DNA from: Azolla caroliniana
Taxonomy: Eukaryota; Polypodiophyta
Direction of reading: 5' to 3'
Assembly (NCBI GenBank): GCA_043228905.1
Contig: JBHGNT010000018.1
Location: 16,120,001 to 16,184,000, forward strand
Length of the DNA: 64,000 bases
Made by a program: the position numbers and the translations under genes. Below the pieces are notes generated by a model. That model ran no database searches and was not told the origin of the DNA. It saw nothing but the letters and a program-made list of their open reading frames with translations. Positions 1-9,291 of this stretch are shown in pieces (position 1 is the first letter of the stretch; the number at the start of each line of letters is the position of its first letter).

Positions 1-170
1 AACGAAGGTATCACTGGATCCAGGAAAGAGTAGATGACCAGGAGTTCGCACTGACGAAGATCCACACGGCCGAGAACGGGTCAGATATGCTGACCAAAGT
101 GCAGACACCCGACAAGCTGGACGCATGCCGGAAGAGGATCGGACTGGTAAGACACCCCATGCCGGAGTGA
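1..170 (+). pseudogene. C0: 3' end of Copia pol (RNase H C-terminus), partial
   Basis: Reading from base 3 gives about 55 residues ending in a TGA at 168-170. They contain RRYHWIQE, LTKIHTAENGSDMLTK and a final RHPMPE. The C-terminal end of RNase H in C2 reads almost the same (RRYHWIRE, HTDENGSDMLTK, RHPMPK), which identifies this as the end of a Tnt1-like Copia polyprotein. The gene enters from outside the window. It stops ten bases before the 3' LTR, as expected for Copia. No stop interrupts the visible part, so the rest may or may not be intact. Confidence 0.85.
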
Positions 171-180
171 AGGGGGAGTT
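171..180 (+). promoter_or_regulatory. C0 polypurine tract
   Basis: AGGGGGAGTT lies between the pol stop codon and the LTR that starts TGTTGGG. The same arrangement is found beside the LTRs of C2 and C7. It is the plus-strand primer for reverse transcription. Confidence 0.8.
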
Positions 181-815
181 TGTTGGGAGATAGGTCCCTC
201 CGGATGGGAAGGGAGAAGAACAATGCCTATGAACAAACTGTATGAGGTGAACCCGGCTACGGAGAGCCGGATGATGCAGACCCGGTGAAGACCGGATGAG
301 GAGTACCCGGCTACGGAGGGCCAGATGATGCAGAACCGGTATGAACCGGATGAGGAGTACCCGGCTACGGAGAACCGGATGAAGAGACATATTCGTAAAT
401 ATGTTTTCTGATAGTCTATCGAGGCTATATTTGTAAATAGCCGAAAAGTCATATTATTATAAATATGACTTAGGGCAAACTAGTAAAAGAAGGTTGTTGT
501 CATTTTCTTGTTGGTGCAAGAAGAAGAGAGAGTACGTAACGTTGTACAGAGAGAGAGAGAGAAAGAGGTCGTTGCCTCTGTTGTAACCGCCGTTTGTGGC
601 GAAGATCGTGAGTCCGAGGTCGTTGCCTCCATGAACTCACTGTTTTGTACATTCTTACATAGTGACAGTTTGCAGCCTGTGGGCTACCGTGATTTTTCCC
701 CTAGTTTGGGGTTTTCCACGTAAACCTCATGTGTATCTTCCTCTTCTTTGTGTCGTGTTCTATTTCCCGTTTTTCTATGTATCATTCTAAGCTCGGTTGT
801 GGCCGAGCGTTGTGG
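181..815 (+). mobile_element. C0: 3' LTR, Copia group B, truncated at its end
   Basis: The LTR starts TGTTGGGAGATAGGTCCC directly after the purine tract. It matches the C2 LTR in its start (TGTTGGGATTTCGGTCCC) and near its end (CTCGGTTGTGGCCGAGC at about 792-808). The C2 LTR goes on to a terminal CA, but here the match stops at about 808 and group A Copia sequence begins. The last few bases are therefore missing and the boundary is approximate. A 54 bp tandem repeat lies inside (252-384). Confidence 0.75.
252..384 (+). repeat. 54 bp tandem repeat in C0 LTR
   Basis: The phrase CCCGGCTACGGAG starts at 252, 306 and 360, giving two full 54 bp copies and part of a third with a few substitutions. 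C2 has a different short array (28 bp units) at the corresponding end of its LTR. LTRs of this group seem to gain and lose such CCGG-rich arrays. Confidence 0.75.
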
Positions 816-3097
816 ATAAGGAACGACCAGTTCCCGACACTGGCAAGGGCAAGACCGAAGGCACCAGAGTGATGCCGACAACAATTCCAGACCCTTCGGA
901 AACAGGGGGAGTCGAGGCGACTAGAATCGGCAAGGGAAATCCGTCGCGGAATGCTAGTATTGTGGAAAAAAAGGCCATAGGGAGAGCGAGTGCTGGAAAA
1001 AGCGCGCCGATTCGGAGAGAACCGGGCTGGATCAGGTTTCGGACAGACCGATAAGGGTAATCAGCAACGATTGCACTACGCCGAAGGATCCAGAGAAGGG
1101 TCAGCCTTCGTGACAAGACACGAAGCGAACTCGATGAAGAAGTTCACCCCGAAATCGGACGAGGTGTGGTATGTTGACTCTGGCGCGTCAAACCACATGA
1201 CGTGCCACAAGGAGTGGTTCTCATACCTTGAGAAACCGACCCAACTGGGAGTAGTCGCAACCAGAGACGACACTCCACATCCGATTGTGAATGTTGGTGA
1301 AGTTCCCCTGAGCCATGTCGGGCAGAAAGGGAAACTCATGAACGTTTTACACGTCCCGACAATCACAGAGAACCTGGTGTCGGTCGGGCAGATCGTTGAC
1401 TAGGGGACGCAGGTTCAGTTTACGCATCTCGGGTGCTTCATCGAGGAAGAAGGCCGAGTTATTGCGCAAGGGCGCAGAGGCGGGAGGATGTTTATCCTCG
1501 ACTCTAGCAACGGTGGCACTGCAATGCTCGCGAAAGGACAAAAAGTCGAGTCGGATATCGACTTATGGCACAAGCGGATAGGCCACGTTAACTATCAACG
1601 ACTTCAGGACCTGCAATCGAAACAGGTGGTGTTCGGATTGCCCAAATTTAGTGGCCGGAAGGCACAAATTTGTGAAGCCTGCCAGCTAGGGAAGCAACAC
1701 AGACTTCCCTTCCCTAACGAGCGTAACCGGAGCCGGAACAAGCTTGACTTGATACATTCCGATGTATGGGGGCCGACACAGAATGTTAGTCTTGCGGGAG
1801 TCGATATTTTGTCTCTTTGATCGATGACTATACGCGGCACATGTGGATCTACCTCATTGAGAAGAAGAGTGAAGTCTTCGATTGTTTCTGCAACCTCAAA
1901 GGGTTCGTGGAAATAGAAACAGGAAGGAAGATCAAGTGAATGCGGTCGGATGGCGGAAAAGAGTATTTTTCCGGTTAGTTCAACGAGTATCTGCAACAGA
2001 TGGGAATTTGGCGTGAATTCAGTTGTAGATACACGCCGGAGCAAAACGGCGTGGCCGAGAGGAGGAATTGGTCAATTGTAGAAGCAACATGCAATGCTGG
2101 AGGAAAAGAGCTTGCCCAAGTTCTATTGGGCCGAGGCAATACGAACCGTGGTTTACATCCAAAATCGGATCGGAGAAAAAGTGTCGGCGTATGAGCTGTA
2201 CTTCGGAAGGAAGCTGAATTTGCGACACTTGAGAGTTTTTGGTAGCATTGCATATGTGCATGTGCCGAAGGAAAAACGGAGGAAGTTGGACGCAAAAACC
2301 AAGAAGTGTATCTTGGTCGGCTACTCGGACGAGCAGAAGGGTTATAAGTGTTATAACCCTCGCACCAAACAAGCGCGTGTCCATGTCTTGGTACTTGCCT
2401 CCGACTCCGGACCTCACCTCCAATCTGAGTTCTGACGATGAGGTCAGCAAGGCCGAGATGCCTCCGGATGAGCCTGAAATCGGGACCCACGAAGAGAGTC
2501 CGATTTCATTTTGATTAAGCAGACCGGATGGACAACTGAGTCGGTTCGACCAGTCCGATGAAGAGCCGGCGAGTAGTGGAGACTCGGCCGTGCATTCCCC
2601 GCGCAGGAAGCCGAGGAGAAGGCTTACACGCAAGGAGAAAGGGAAGAAGAAGGTGTCGAATTACGGCACGGATAGGAAAGAGTCGGATCTATGCGAGTCC
2701 GACTCTGAGGGAAGTGATGACGGGCCTTCGAGAGCGAAGTCCGCATCGGCTAAGGAAGCCTCAACATCGGCTAATGACTAATTACGCCGATCTACCCGCC
2801 AGAAGAACCCTGTTGTGCGGTTCGGTTATAATGAGTACATGGCGCACCATTACGTGTACATGACGCGAGTGGCGGAAGTGCGTGAGCCGGAGAGCTACGT
2901 AGAAGCGGCGAAAGACGCGAACTGGCGTGCCGCAATGGAGGAAGAGATGCGCGCGTTGGAAGAAAATGAAACCTGGGACCTGGTTAATGCTCCAAAAGGT
3001 GTGAAGCCGATCGGATGCAGGTGGGTGTACAAGGTCAAGTACAACACCGATGGCTCGGTCAACTGATATAAGGCCCGGTTAGTAGCGAAGGTTACGC
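816..3097 (+). pseudogene. C1: Copia group A gag-protease-integrase-RT start, broken
   Basis: This is a decayed Copia polyprotein read in several frames. In order it shows a gag tail with zinc-knuckle remnants (about 870-1060), a protease with the DSGASNH active site (about 1180), the GAG-pre-integrase segment (HVPTITENLVSVGQIVD, then LWHKRIGHVNYQRL at about 1565), integrase zinc-binding residues (CEACQLGKQH), and integrase core and RT N-terminal pieces up to VYKVKYNTDGSVN. Breaks include TAG at 1401-1403 (probably from CAG), a frameshift near 1800 and TGA at 3064-3066 (probably from CGA). The 5' end abuts the C0 LTR with no LTR of its own. G1 splits the RT at 3097, and the gene resumes at 10086. 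Confidence 0.8.
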
Positions 3098-3900
3098 TGT
3101 CGTAGTGTAGGTTGCACACTATGTGGAAATTATATTTTTGTCCCTCCGGATAAAGAATGGAGTGCTCGGTGAGAACCGGAAGAAAACGGCATACCAGCAA
3201 GGAGGAAAACGGCATACCGGCAAGGAAGAAAACGGCATACCGGCAAGGAAGAGCCGGATAAAGAGACATAAATGTAAAAGGAAAGGAAATACTCACTACT
3301 GCGCAGGGCGTGATTCAAACTCTGCACCTCCACGTTGACAAACCCCAACCTTACCATTACATTAACTTATCTTAAGTGTTTTAAATATAGATTTAATACG
3401 TATAAGACCTTTATTATGCATACCTTTATTAAAAGGTAAATCGTGTATTTTTTTAATATATGAAAAAGAAAAACACGAGACACTAAAAATAACTCATGCA
3501 CATCTAGCGTGCATGAGCCCTATACTTAGGAAATAAAAAAGCATCACATGCACATTTAGTGGACATGCACATTTTGTAAAAAAAAAGCATGAAGCCATGC
3601 TTAGCTCTTCCTCCCTTATATAAGGAGGAGAGAAATATGTAAAGGGTTGTTGATTATTTGGATTAAGTATTAATCAATACAAAAATTATTCGTGGGATTC
3701 ACGATTTATACATCTACTTCTCTCTTAACACCCTAAGTACCAATTAATATAGTATACTCGTGTGATTCACGAGTTTCTTATCTTTCTCTTTGCTATTTAC
3801 TCATAATTAATCTCTATCTCACGAACTTCTTTCTCCTAGTCCAAGACCTCTGTGGTTCCCACCCGACTCACGCAACGATCCGGAGCCGAAAGGCACGACA
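3098..3900 (+). repeat. G1 5' LTR
   Basis: It starts TGTCGTAGTGTAGG and ends AGGCACGACA, so the tips form a TGTCGT/ACGACA inverted repeat. It is 803 bp, the same length as the copy at 9279-10081. It includes a short purine-rich array (AAAACGGCATACCGGCAAGG repeated at about 3180-3250), an AT-rich middle and a TATA box at 3617-3623. Confidence 0.92.
3617..3623 (+). promoter_or_regulatory. TATA box of G1 LTR
   Basis: TATATAA lies inside the near-palindrome CTCCCTTATATAAGGAGGAG, about 280 bp before the LTR end. The same sequence is in the 3' LTR at 9798-9804. It is the only strong TATA-like site in the LTR, so it is the likely promoter for the genomic RNA. Confidence 0.6.
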
Positions 3901-3904
3901 CAGT

Positions 3905-3921
3905 TGGTGAACCCGACGTGA
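3905..3921 (+). promoter_or_regulatory. G1 primer binding site, tRNA-Trp type
   Basis: TGGTGAACCCGACGTGA starts four bases after the LTR. It is complementary to a tRNA 3' end TCACGTCGGGTTCA plus CCA, which is plant nuclear tRNA-Trp as I recall it (not searched). G2 has the same 17 bases. G3 has one mismatch, and G4 has the reverse complement. Confidence 0.75.
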
Positions 3922-3938
3922 ACACGGGTGGCAAGGAG

Positions 3939-5978
3939 ATGGAGGCTCAACAAGCTAACAATATGATGGCGATGTTCGAACGGATGCTTCAAGAACAACG
4001 CACGATGTCGGAGATTTCGGCATCAGTAGAGCGGCTCGTGCAACGCAACGGGCAATTTAATGGTAAGGATGTGTCGCGATATTTGCAGGACTACAAGGCG
4101 GAGATGCTCCGGTGCCGGGCTTCGGAAGGACTGCAAGTGACATCCTTTAACCGGGTGGCGACCGACGGGCTTCAAGGGAGTATCCACGGGTTGCAACAAC
4201 AAAATCCGACGTGGGAAGCATTCGAAGAGGCGTTAAAGACCACGTTTGCCATCGAGGACTCCTCCAAGGCAACGCGGAGGGGATTCGAGGATTGGGTGGA
4301 AACGTCAGGTAAGGGGCTGAAGGTCCTCGAAGTGTTTTCGACATTCGAAAGTCGGTTCGGGAGGTTGTCCGCGAGAGATCAAACTATTCTTGCACCGGAC
4401 AAAGTCATCATGTTTTTGCGAGCTGTGGACGTCCGGGACCGGAAAGATCTCGGAGTGCTTCTTGAGGACACGACCACCGAAAGCGGCCTCACCGAAACAT
4501 GGGAAAGCGTGCGGGATATCGTCGCGCGGTACACGAAGAGGGGGCAATGGCTTGCCAACGAAGAAAAGAGGGTTTCGGAACCGATTCCGAAACCGAGAAC
4601 GGGACTGGAAGACCATCAACCGAGGGCTCGGGAGATTACGGCCGAGAAGGGAGTCGACGCGTCTACGGTGGAGCAGCTGCTGAAGGAGATGGAGAATCTA
4701 AAGATCGCGATGGTGAAGAAGTCGGATGACCGCCCCACAAGCTCCAAATATACGGATCGACGGTGCATATGGTGCGATAGCGCCGAACACGATCGGAGGG
4801 ATTGCGACGACCATAAGGAGGCGCTACGACGGGATCTCATCTACTACGAGGGAAACCGGATTCATTCGATGGACTCTCGGAAGCCACTCCGACCGAACTT
4901 CCGGAAAGGCGGCATGAAGAAGGTGCTCGAGGAGGAGTTAGCGGCAAGAAGCAACTATGCGACAACCGCGAGAATATGTGTCGGGGAGTCATCGGGAGCG
5001 AAGGCATCTTTCTGGCCGGAGGTGCTAGGAAACACCGAGAAAACCGACTCCAACGATATCCGAAACACCGCGGAAGGCGTCCGGGAAGCTACGGGATGGG
5101 AGTGCCCTGTCGACAAGAATAGCATATACGCTCTGTGTCAATTACATGAGGTGTATGTGGACGAGAAACGACGGCGCACGGAGGATGCGGCCGGACCATC
5201 GAAGATACCGGAAAGCTGGAACTCCGGAGGTAAGGGAAAAGAAAAGGCGACTCCGGCATTCAAGCTCGCCTCGGACATAGAACAACAAACCGACTTGAAA
5301 AGAGTGTTCGAGGAAAGAATCTTGGATAGCCGGGTAGATTTTTCGCTGCGGGAACTACTCGGAATAGCGAAGAAGGAGTTTCACGATCTTCTCGTGGATC
5401 TCGTGAAAAGGAAGAGACAAAGTACGGAGGAAAATGCTCCAAGGGTGAATGCAAATACCGTTTCAATGAACGACACCGAAGTGGAAGGCGAAATTCCGAA
5501 CTCCCACTATACAAGGCCACACTGGGCACGTGCGACTACGGAGACTCCGGTCCGAATCGGCAACATCAAAGAACCCGTGCTAGCATTGATTGATCACGGA
5601 TCGGAGATCAACTTGATGTCCAAGGAGTTCTACCGAAAGGGGAAGTGGCCTATAAACACCAACCATGGATGGAAGATTCGGGCAGCCACGAAAACGACAG
5701 AAGACCTATTTGCGGCTTGTCCGGATGTGACGGTAAAGATCGGGGATGTCGAAATTGACCAAAATTTCTTTGTGCAGGATGAGGTTTCACATTCTATCAT
5801 CCTCGGCCAACCCTTTATCACGGCTTCACGGATGGAGACGAAGGTGCTCGATAGTGGTGCGGCTTTTGCGCGAATTCGGAGCCAAAACGGAGGGAAATCC
5901 GTCCAATTCCTAACGGTGCCGGCAAATCACGAAAGGAACAAGAGGGAACTCTTGTCCCAAGTGAGAATGGATTTTTAA
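3939..5978 (+). CDS. G1 gag-protease polyprotein
   Basis: This intact ORF encodes 679 residues. The ATG at 3939 is the first after the primer site, and an upstream in-frame ATG at 3852 lies inside the LTR. The N-terminal third is gag-like and related in order and wording to the G4 protein (for example NGQFNGKDVSRYLQDYK). A CCHC zinc knuckle follows at about residues 276-289 (CIWCDSAEHDRRDC). A linker has the phrase SLRELLGIAKKEFHD. The C-terminal part is a retroviral-type aspartic protease with LIDHGSEINLMS, where D552-H-G stands in place of the usual D-[S/T]-G, and a distal IILGQPF. It ends MDF and then a stop at a slippery run (5972-5978), so Pol is probably made by -1 frameshifting. The product would form virus-like particles and mature itself. 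Confidence 0.85.
   Translation: MEAQQANNMMAMFERMLQEQRTMSEISASVERLVQRNGQFNGKDVSRYLQDYKAEMLRCRASEGLQVTSFNRVATDGLQGSIHGLQQQNPTWEAFEEALKTTFAIEDSSKATRRGFEDWVETSGKGLKVLEVFSTFESRFGRLSARDQTILAPDKVIMFLRAVDVRDRKDLGVLLEDTTTESGLTETWESVRDIVARYTKRGQWLANEEKRVSEPIPKPRTGLEDHQPRAREITAEKGVDASTVEQLLKEMENLKIAMVKKSDDRPTSSKYTDRRCIWCDSAEHDRRDCDDHKEALRRDLIYYEGNRIHSMDSRKPLRPNFRKGGMKKVLEEELAARSNYATTARICVGESSGAKASFWPEVLGNTEKTDSNDIRNTAEGVREATGWECPVDKNSIYALCQLHEVYVDEKRRRTEDAAGPSKIPESWNSGGKGKEKATPAFKLASDIEQQTDLKRVFEERILDSRVDFSLRELLGIAKKEFHDLLVDLVKRKRQSTEENAPRVNANTVSMNDTEVEGEIPNSHYTRPHWARATTETPVRIGNIKEPVLALIDHGSEINLMSKEFYRKGKWPINTNHGWKIRAATKTTEDLFAACPDVTVKIGDVEIDQNFFVQDEVSHSIILGQPFITASRMETKVLDSGAAFARIRSQNGGKSVQFLTVPANHERNKRELLSQVRMDF
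5972..5978 (+). promoter_or_regulatory. Putative -1 ribosomal frameshift site, Gag-Pro/Pol
   Basis: The gag-protease frame reads GAT TTT TAA. A one-base backward slip on the T run re-pairs TTT perfectly. Translation then continues as L-K-R-T-V-x-x-W-G-S-D-S-P into RT with no stop. G4 has GAT TTT TAG at the same place, and its -1 frame reads L-E-R-T-I-x-x-W-G-T-N-S-P. Amino-acid conservation in the -1 frame between stop and RT supports read-through by slippage. A downstream structure was not assessed. Confidence 0.6.
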
Positions 5979-8900
5979 AGCGGACTGTTGCGGAGTGGGG
6001 AAGTGATAGTCCGAGAAGCCCTGATACCCCACACAGGAAGAAAACTCTCGGAGCAAAACAAGTACGAATCGGCCCGGATGGGGCATCTACGTACACGGCC
6101 GTAACCGGAGGAATGAAGAAACAATACCGACAAGTGGAGGATAAGTTACGGTCGGCATCAATAATAAAAGAAGACGAAGAAATCGTGGGAGTGATCGAGG
6201 AGGTGTTCTATGGGAATACACTACAACGGCTTGAAGAGCTTGCGGAAGATAAAAGCCAAGGGAACCGGGTAGTCCCGGTGGAATCGGTCGAGATGTACGA
6301 GATCGTTGCGAAAATGGGGCCGGATGCGCTCCGCAAAGAAGAAGCAATGGTAAGTACGAAATACAAGACCGTGGAGAAGAAGGTGAAACCGGCCGCGGGA
6401 CCACTACCCGCCGATAGCGAACAAAAGAAGAAAGAAGTCTCGGGAGATCCGACACTTCGGAAGTCCGTGGATATCGGACATGCCTTCACAGATGAGACCC
6501 GGAAGAAACTTCGGATCGGTGGAGGTGGGTTCCTCTTACAAGAAGAAGAAAAACGGTTTCGAGAGATGTTGGAGCAACATGGCAAAGCATTCGCGTTCAC
6601 ATCGAGGGAGATCGGATGCATTGATCCAAAGATAGTGGAGCCGATGGTGATTTTCACGATTGATCATGTACCGTGGAACCTGAAGCCGATTCCGGTGCCA
6701 CGGGCGCATATTCCGAAAGGCATCGACTTGCTCAAGGAGAAGGTGGCGATGGGGATTCTAGAGCCATCAAGTGCTCCGTACTCAAATCGATGGTTTACGG
6801 TTCCGAAGAAGAATGGGTCACTCCGATTCATCCAAGACTTGCAACCGGTGAACAAGGTCACGATCCGGAACTCGGGAGTCGGTCCGATAGTGGACGAATT
6901 CGCGGAAGCTTTTGCCGGACGTGCGATATACTCCATCGGGGATCTATACTCGGGGTATGACCAATTCCAACTAGCCGTGGAGAGCCGAGACATCACTACC
7001 ATGCGGACACCGATAGGACTAGTTCGAATGTGCACACTACCACAAGGAGCGACAAACTCGGTTGCACATATGTTGAACGCGATGAACAAGGTGCTTCGAG
7101 ATTGCATCCCGGAGATAACGATGCCGTTTCTAGATGACATTCCGATGAAAGGATGCGCGGTGGAAGAAAAAGATGAGACTATGGATGATCGGGGATGCCG
7201 AAAGTTCGTGGTCGACCATATTCATGATTGCGAGAAAGTGTTGCGAAAGCTAGAAGATGTGCACCTAACACTTTCCGGGGAGAAATCGGCATTCGGGCAA
7301 GAAGAAATATTGGTGGTCGGACATCTATGTGGACCCTACGGCCGAAGACCGGTATCGGGTGGGTCATCAATCAAGCCGACTCGGATGGTTCACGGTATCC
7401 GATCCGATTTGGAGCAAAGGTCCTCAACGAAAGGCAACGCGGATATGCACAAGTCAAAAGAGAATTGTGGGGAGTCGTGTCGGCGATAAAATCGGATCGG
7501 GATTATTTGATCGGAGCTGAAGTGGTGATCGAGACGGATTGTCTTCCGATACTCGGGATGATGCGGTGTTGTACGATACCGGATGTGGCTATGCTAAGGT
7601 GGATTGCATATGTCAAGTCACTTAATCCGGAGGTTCGACACATCTCGGGGAAGGACAACGCGGTAGCGGACATGTTATCGAGGGCGCGGTTTGAAGACGA
7701 CATAACCGAATCAGATAATGAAGAAGTTTCCGAAGACTACTTCACGTCAGAACACATATGCCGAGTGAACGTGATCCGAGAATTCCGGGAAGAAGAATAC
7801 GAGGGGGAAACCTTGATGATCGGGAAGATGCTACAAGAGGTCGAGGATTCAACCAATGATAAAGAAAGGAGAGCCGAGATCCGAAGGAAGAAGAGGCAAG
7901 TCCAAAAGTTCTTCTTGGAAAACGGTTTAATATGGAGGACGCCGAAAAGACCGGATGGGATACCACTTCGAGTAGTCGGGACGAAAGAGCAACGAAACCG
8001 GATAATATCCGAGTTCCACGAATCCGATTGGGCTGGACATCGAGGAACATGGGCAACTTTTGTGAAAATCAAGCAAAGATATTGGTGGAAGAACATGTAT
8101 AAAGATGTCGCGGAGTTCACAGAAAGCTGCGAGAAATGTCAAGTCTACTCCGGGGTCTGACACCGAGATGAGCTGCATCCGACATTCTCACCGACAATCA
8201 ACTTCAAGTGGATGGTCGACATTGTAGCTATGCCGACCGGGATTGGACAAAAGAAATACTTGGTGTTAGCTCGAGAAGATCTCACAAACCAAGTTGAAGG
8301 TCGAGCGCTTCGGAGGAAAACGTGTGCCGCGGTGTGCCAATTTCTTTTGGAAGAAGTGTTTTGTAGGTACGGCTGCGTAGGACAAGTGATTGCGGACCGG
8401 GGAGAACTCGACTCAGACAAAGCTAGGGGATTCTTCGCCAAACATGGAGTTCGGTTAACGTTGACAACGGCCTACAATCCGGAGGCCAACGGGAAGATCG
8501 AACGAGGACATAGTCCGATCGTGAAAGCACTTGCGAAGGCATGCGACGGAAGGGTGAAGGATTGGCCACAAATGCTTCCGTATGCACTATGGGCGGATCG
8601 GACGACGCATAGCTCCGTGACCGGTTACATGCCGGCAGAACTCATGACCGGACAAGCACCGGTAATGCCAACGGAAACCGCAATCGCGACATGGACAATA
8701 CTACCGTGGAAGGAAGAGATGAGCCGGGAAGAACTACTAGCGGTCCGGATACGACAACTGGAGGGAAGACCGAAAGATGTAGCGGAAGCGTCACGCCGAC
8801 AACAAGAAGCACGGTTCCGGAACAAAAGCCGGTTCGACACAAAGCACCGACTACGACCGAGGAGGATTGAAGAAGGAGATTGGGTGATCGTCTATGATAG

Positions 8901-9291
8901 TAGCTTGGACCATCAACATACAACGATGCGGAAATTCGCGAAAAGGTGGTTCGGGCCGTACGAGGTTCGGAAGGTCTTCGACAACGGGACGTACCGACTG
9001 TCCGAGTTTGATGGAACAAAACTACGAGTACCTATAGCCGGGAAGCGGGTGAAGATTTTCAAGAAGCGGACCGACGACAAACCTTATGTGATCCAAGTCG
9101 AGGCCGACAACGAGGAGCAATCGGACGAAGACCACAATGATGCGGGAAGCGAAGAAAGTGGATTGCAACTCATAGTTGACATAAGGGGAGAATCGGAGGA
9201 AGCTTCGGATGAAGACGGATACGAAGAATCAAGAACTTCGGCACATACCGGAGGATGTGCGGGTTTGGAGGGGGCGAGTGTCGTAGTGTAG
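5979..9291 (+). pseudogene. G1 pol: RT-RNase H-integrase, deleted and with one stop
   Basis: The first part (first ATG 6113, open upstream to the shift site) carries RT, with NRWFTVPKKNGSLRFIQDLQ, the catalytic SIGDLYSGYDQ and PFLDDIP in the YxDD position. At about 7348 it jumps from HLCGPYGRRP to TGIGWVINQ. Compared with G4 this removes about 100 residues covering the end of RT and the first RNase H aspartate, and it changes frame. The remainder (from about 7349) holds the rest of RNase H (ETDCLPILGM, HISGKDNAVADMLSRARF) and integrase. Integrase has a zinc finger (FHESDWAGHRGT, CEKCQ) and catalytic D, D, E in MVDIVAMP, IADRGELDS and NGKIERGH. TGA at 8158-8160 replaces an expected Arg before HRDELHPT. 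No chromodomain is seen, and the C-terminus is acidic. Confidence 0.85.
9261..9278 (+). promoter_or_regulatory. G1 polypurine tract
   Basis: GGGTTTGGAGGGGGCGAG lies directly before the 3' LTR. It is a diverged form of the GCGGTTTGGTGGGGGTGGA block found in G2, G3, G4 and G5, and the preceding bases (CACATACCGGAGGATGTGC) are also shared. It overlaps the 3' end of the integrase reading frame. Confidence 0.8.

Noticed and set aside
8640-9019. Minus-strand frames over G1 integrase
   Set aside because: They are shadows of a well-supported plus-strand integrase.
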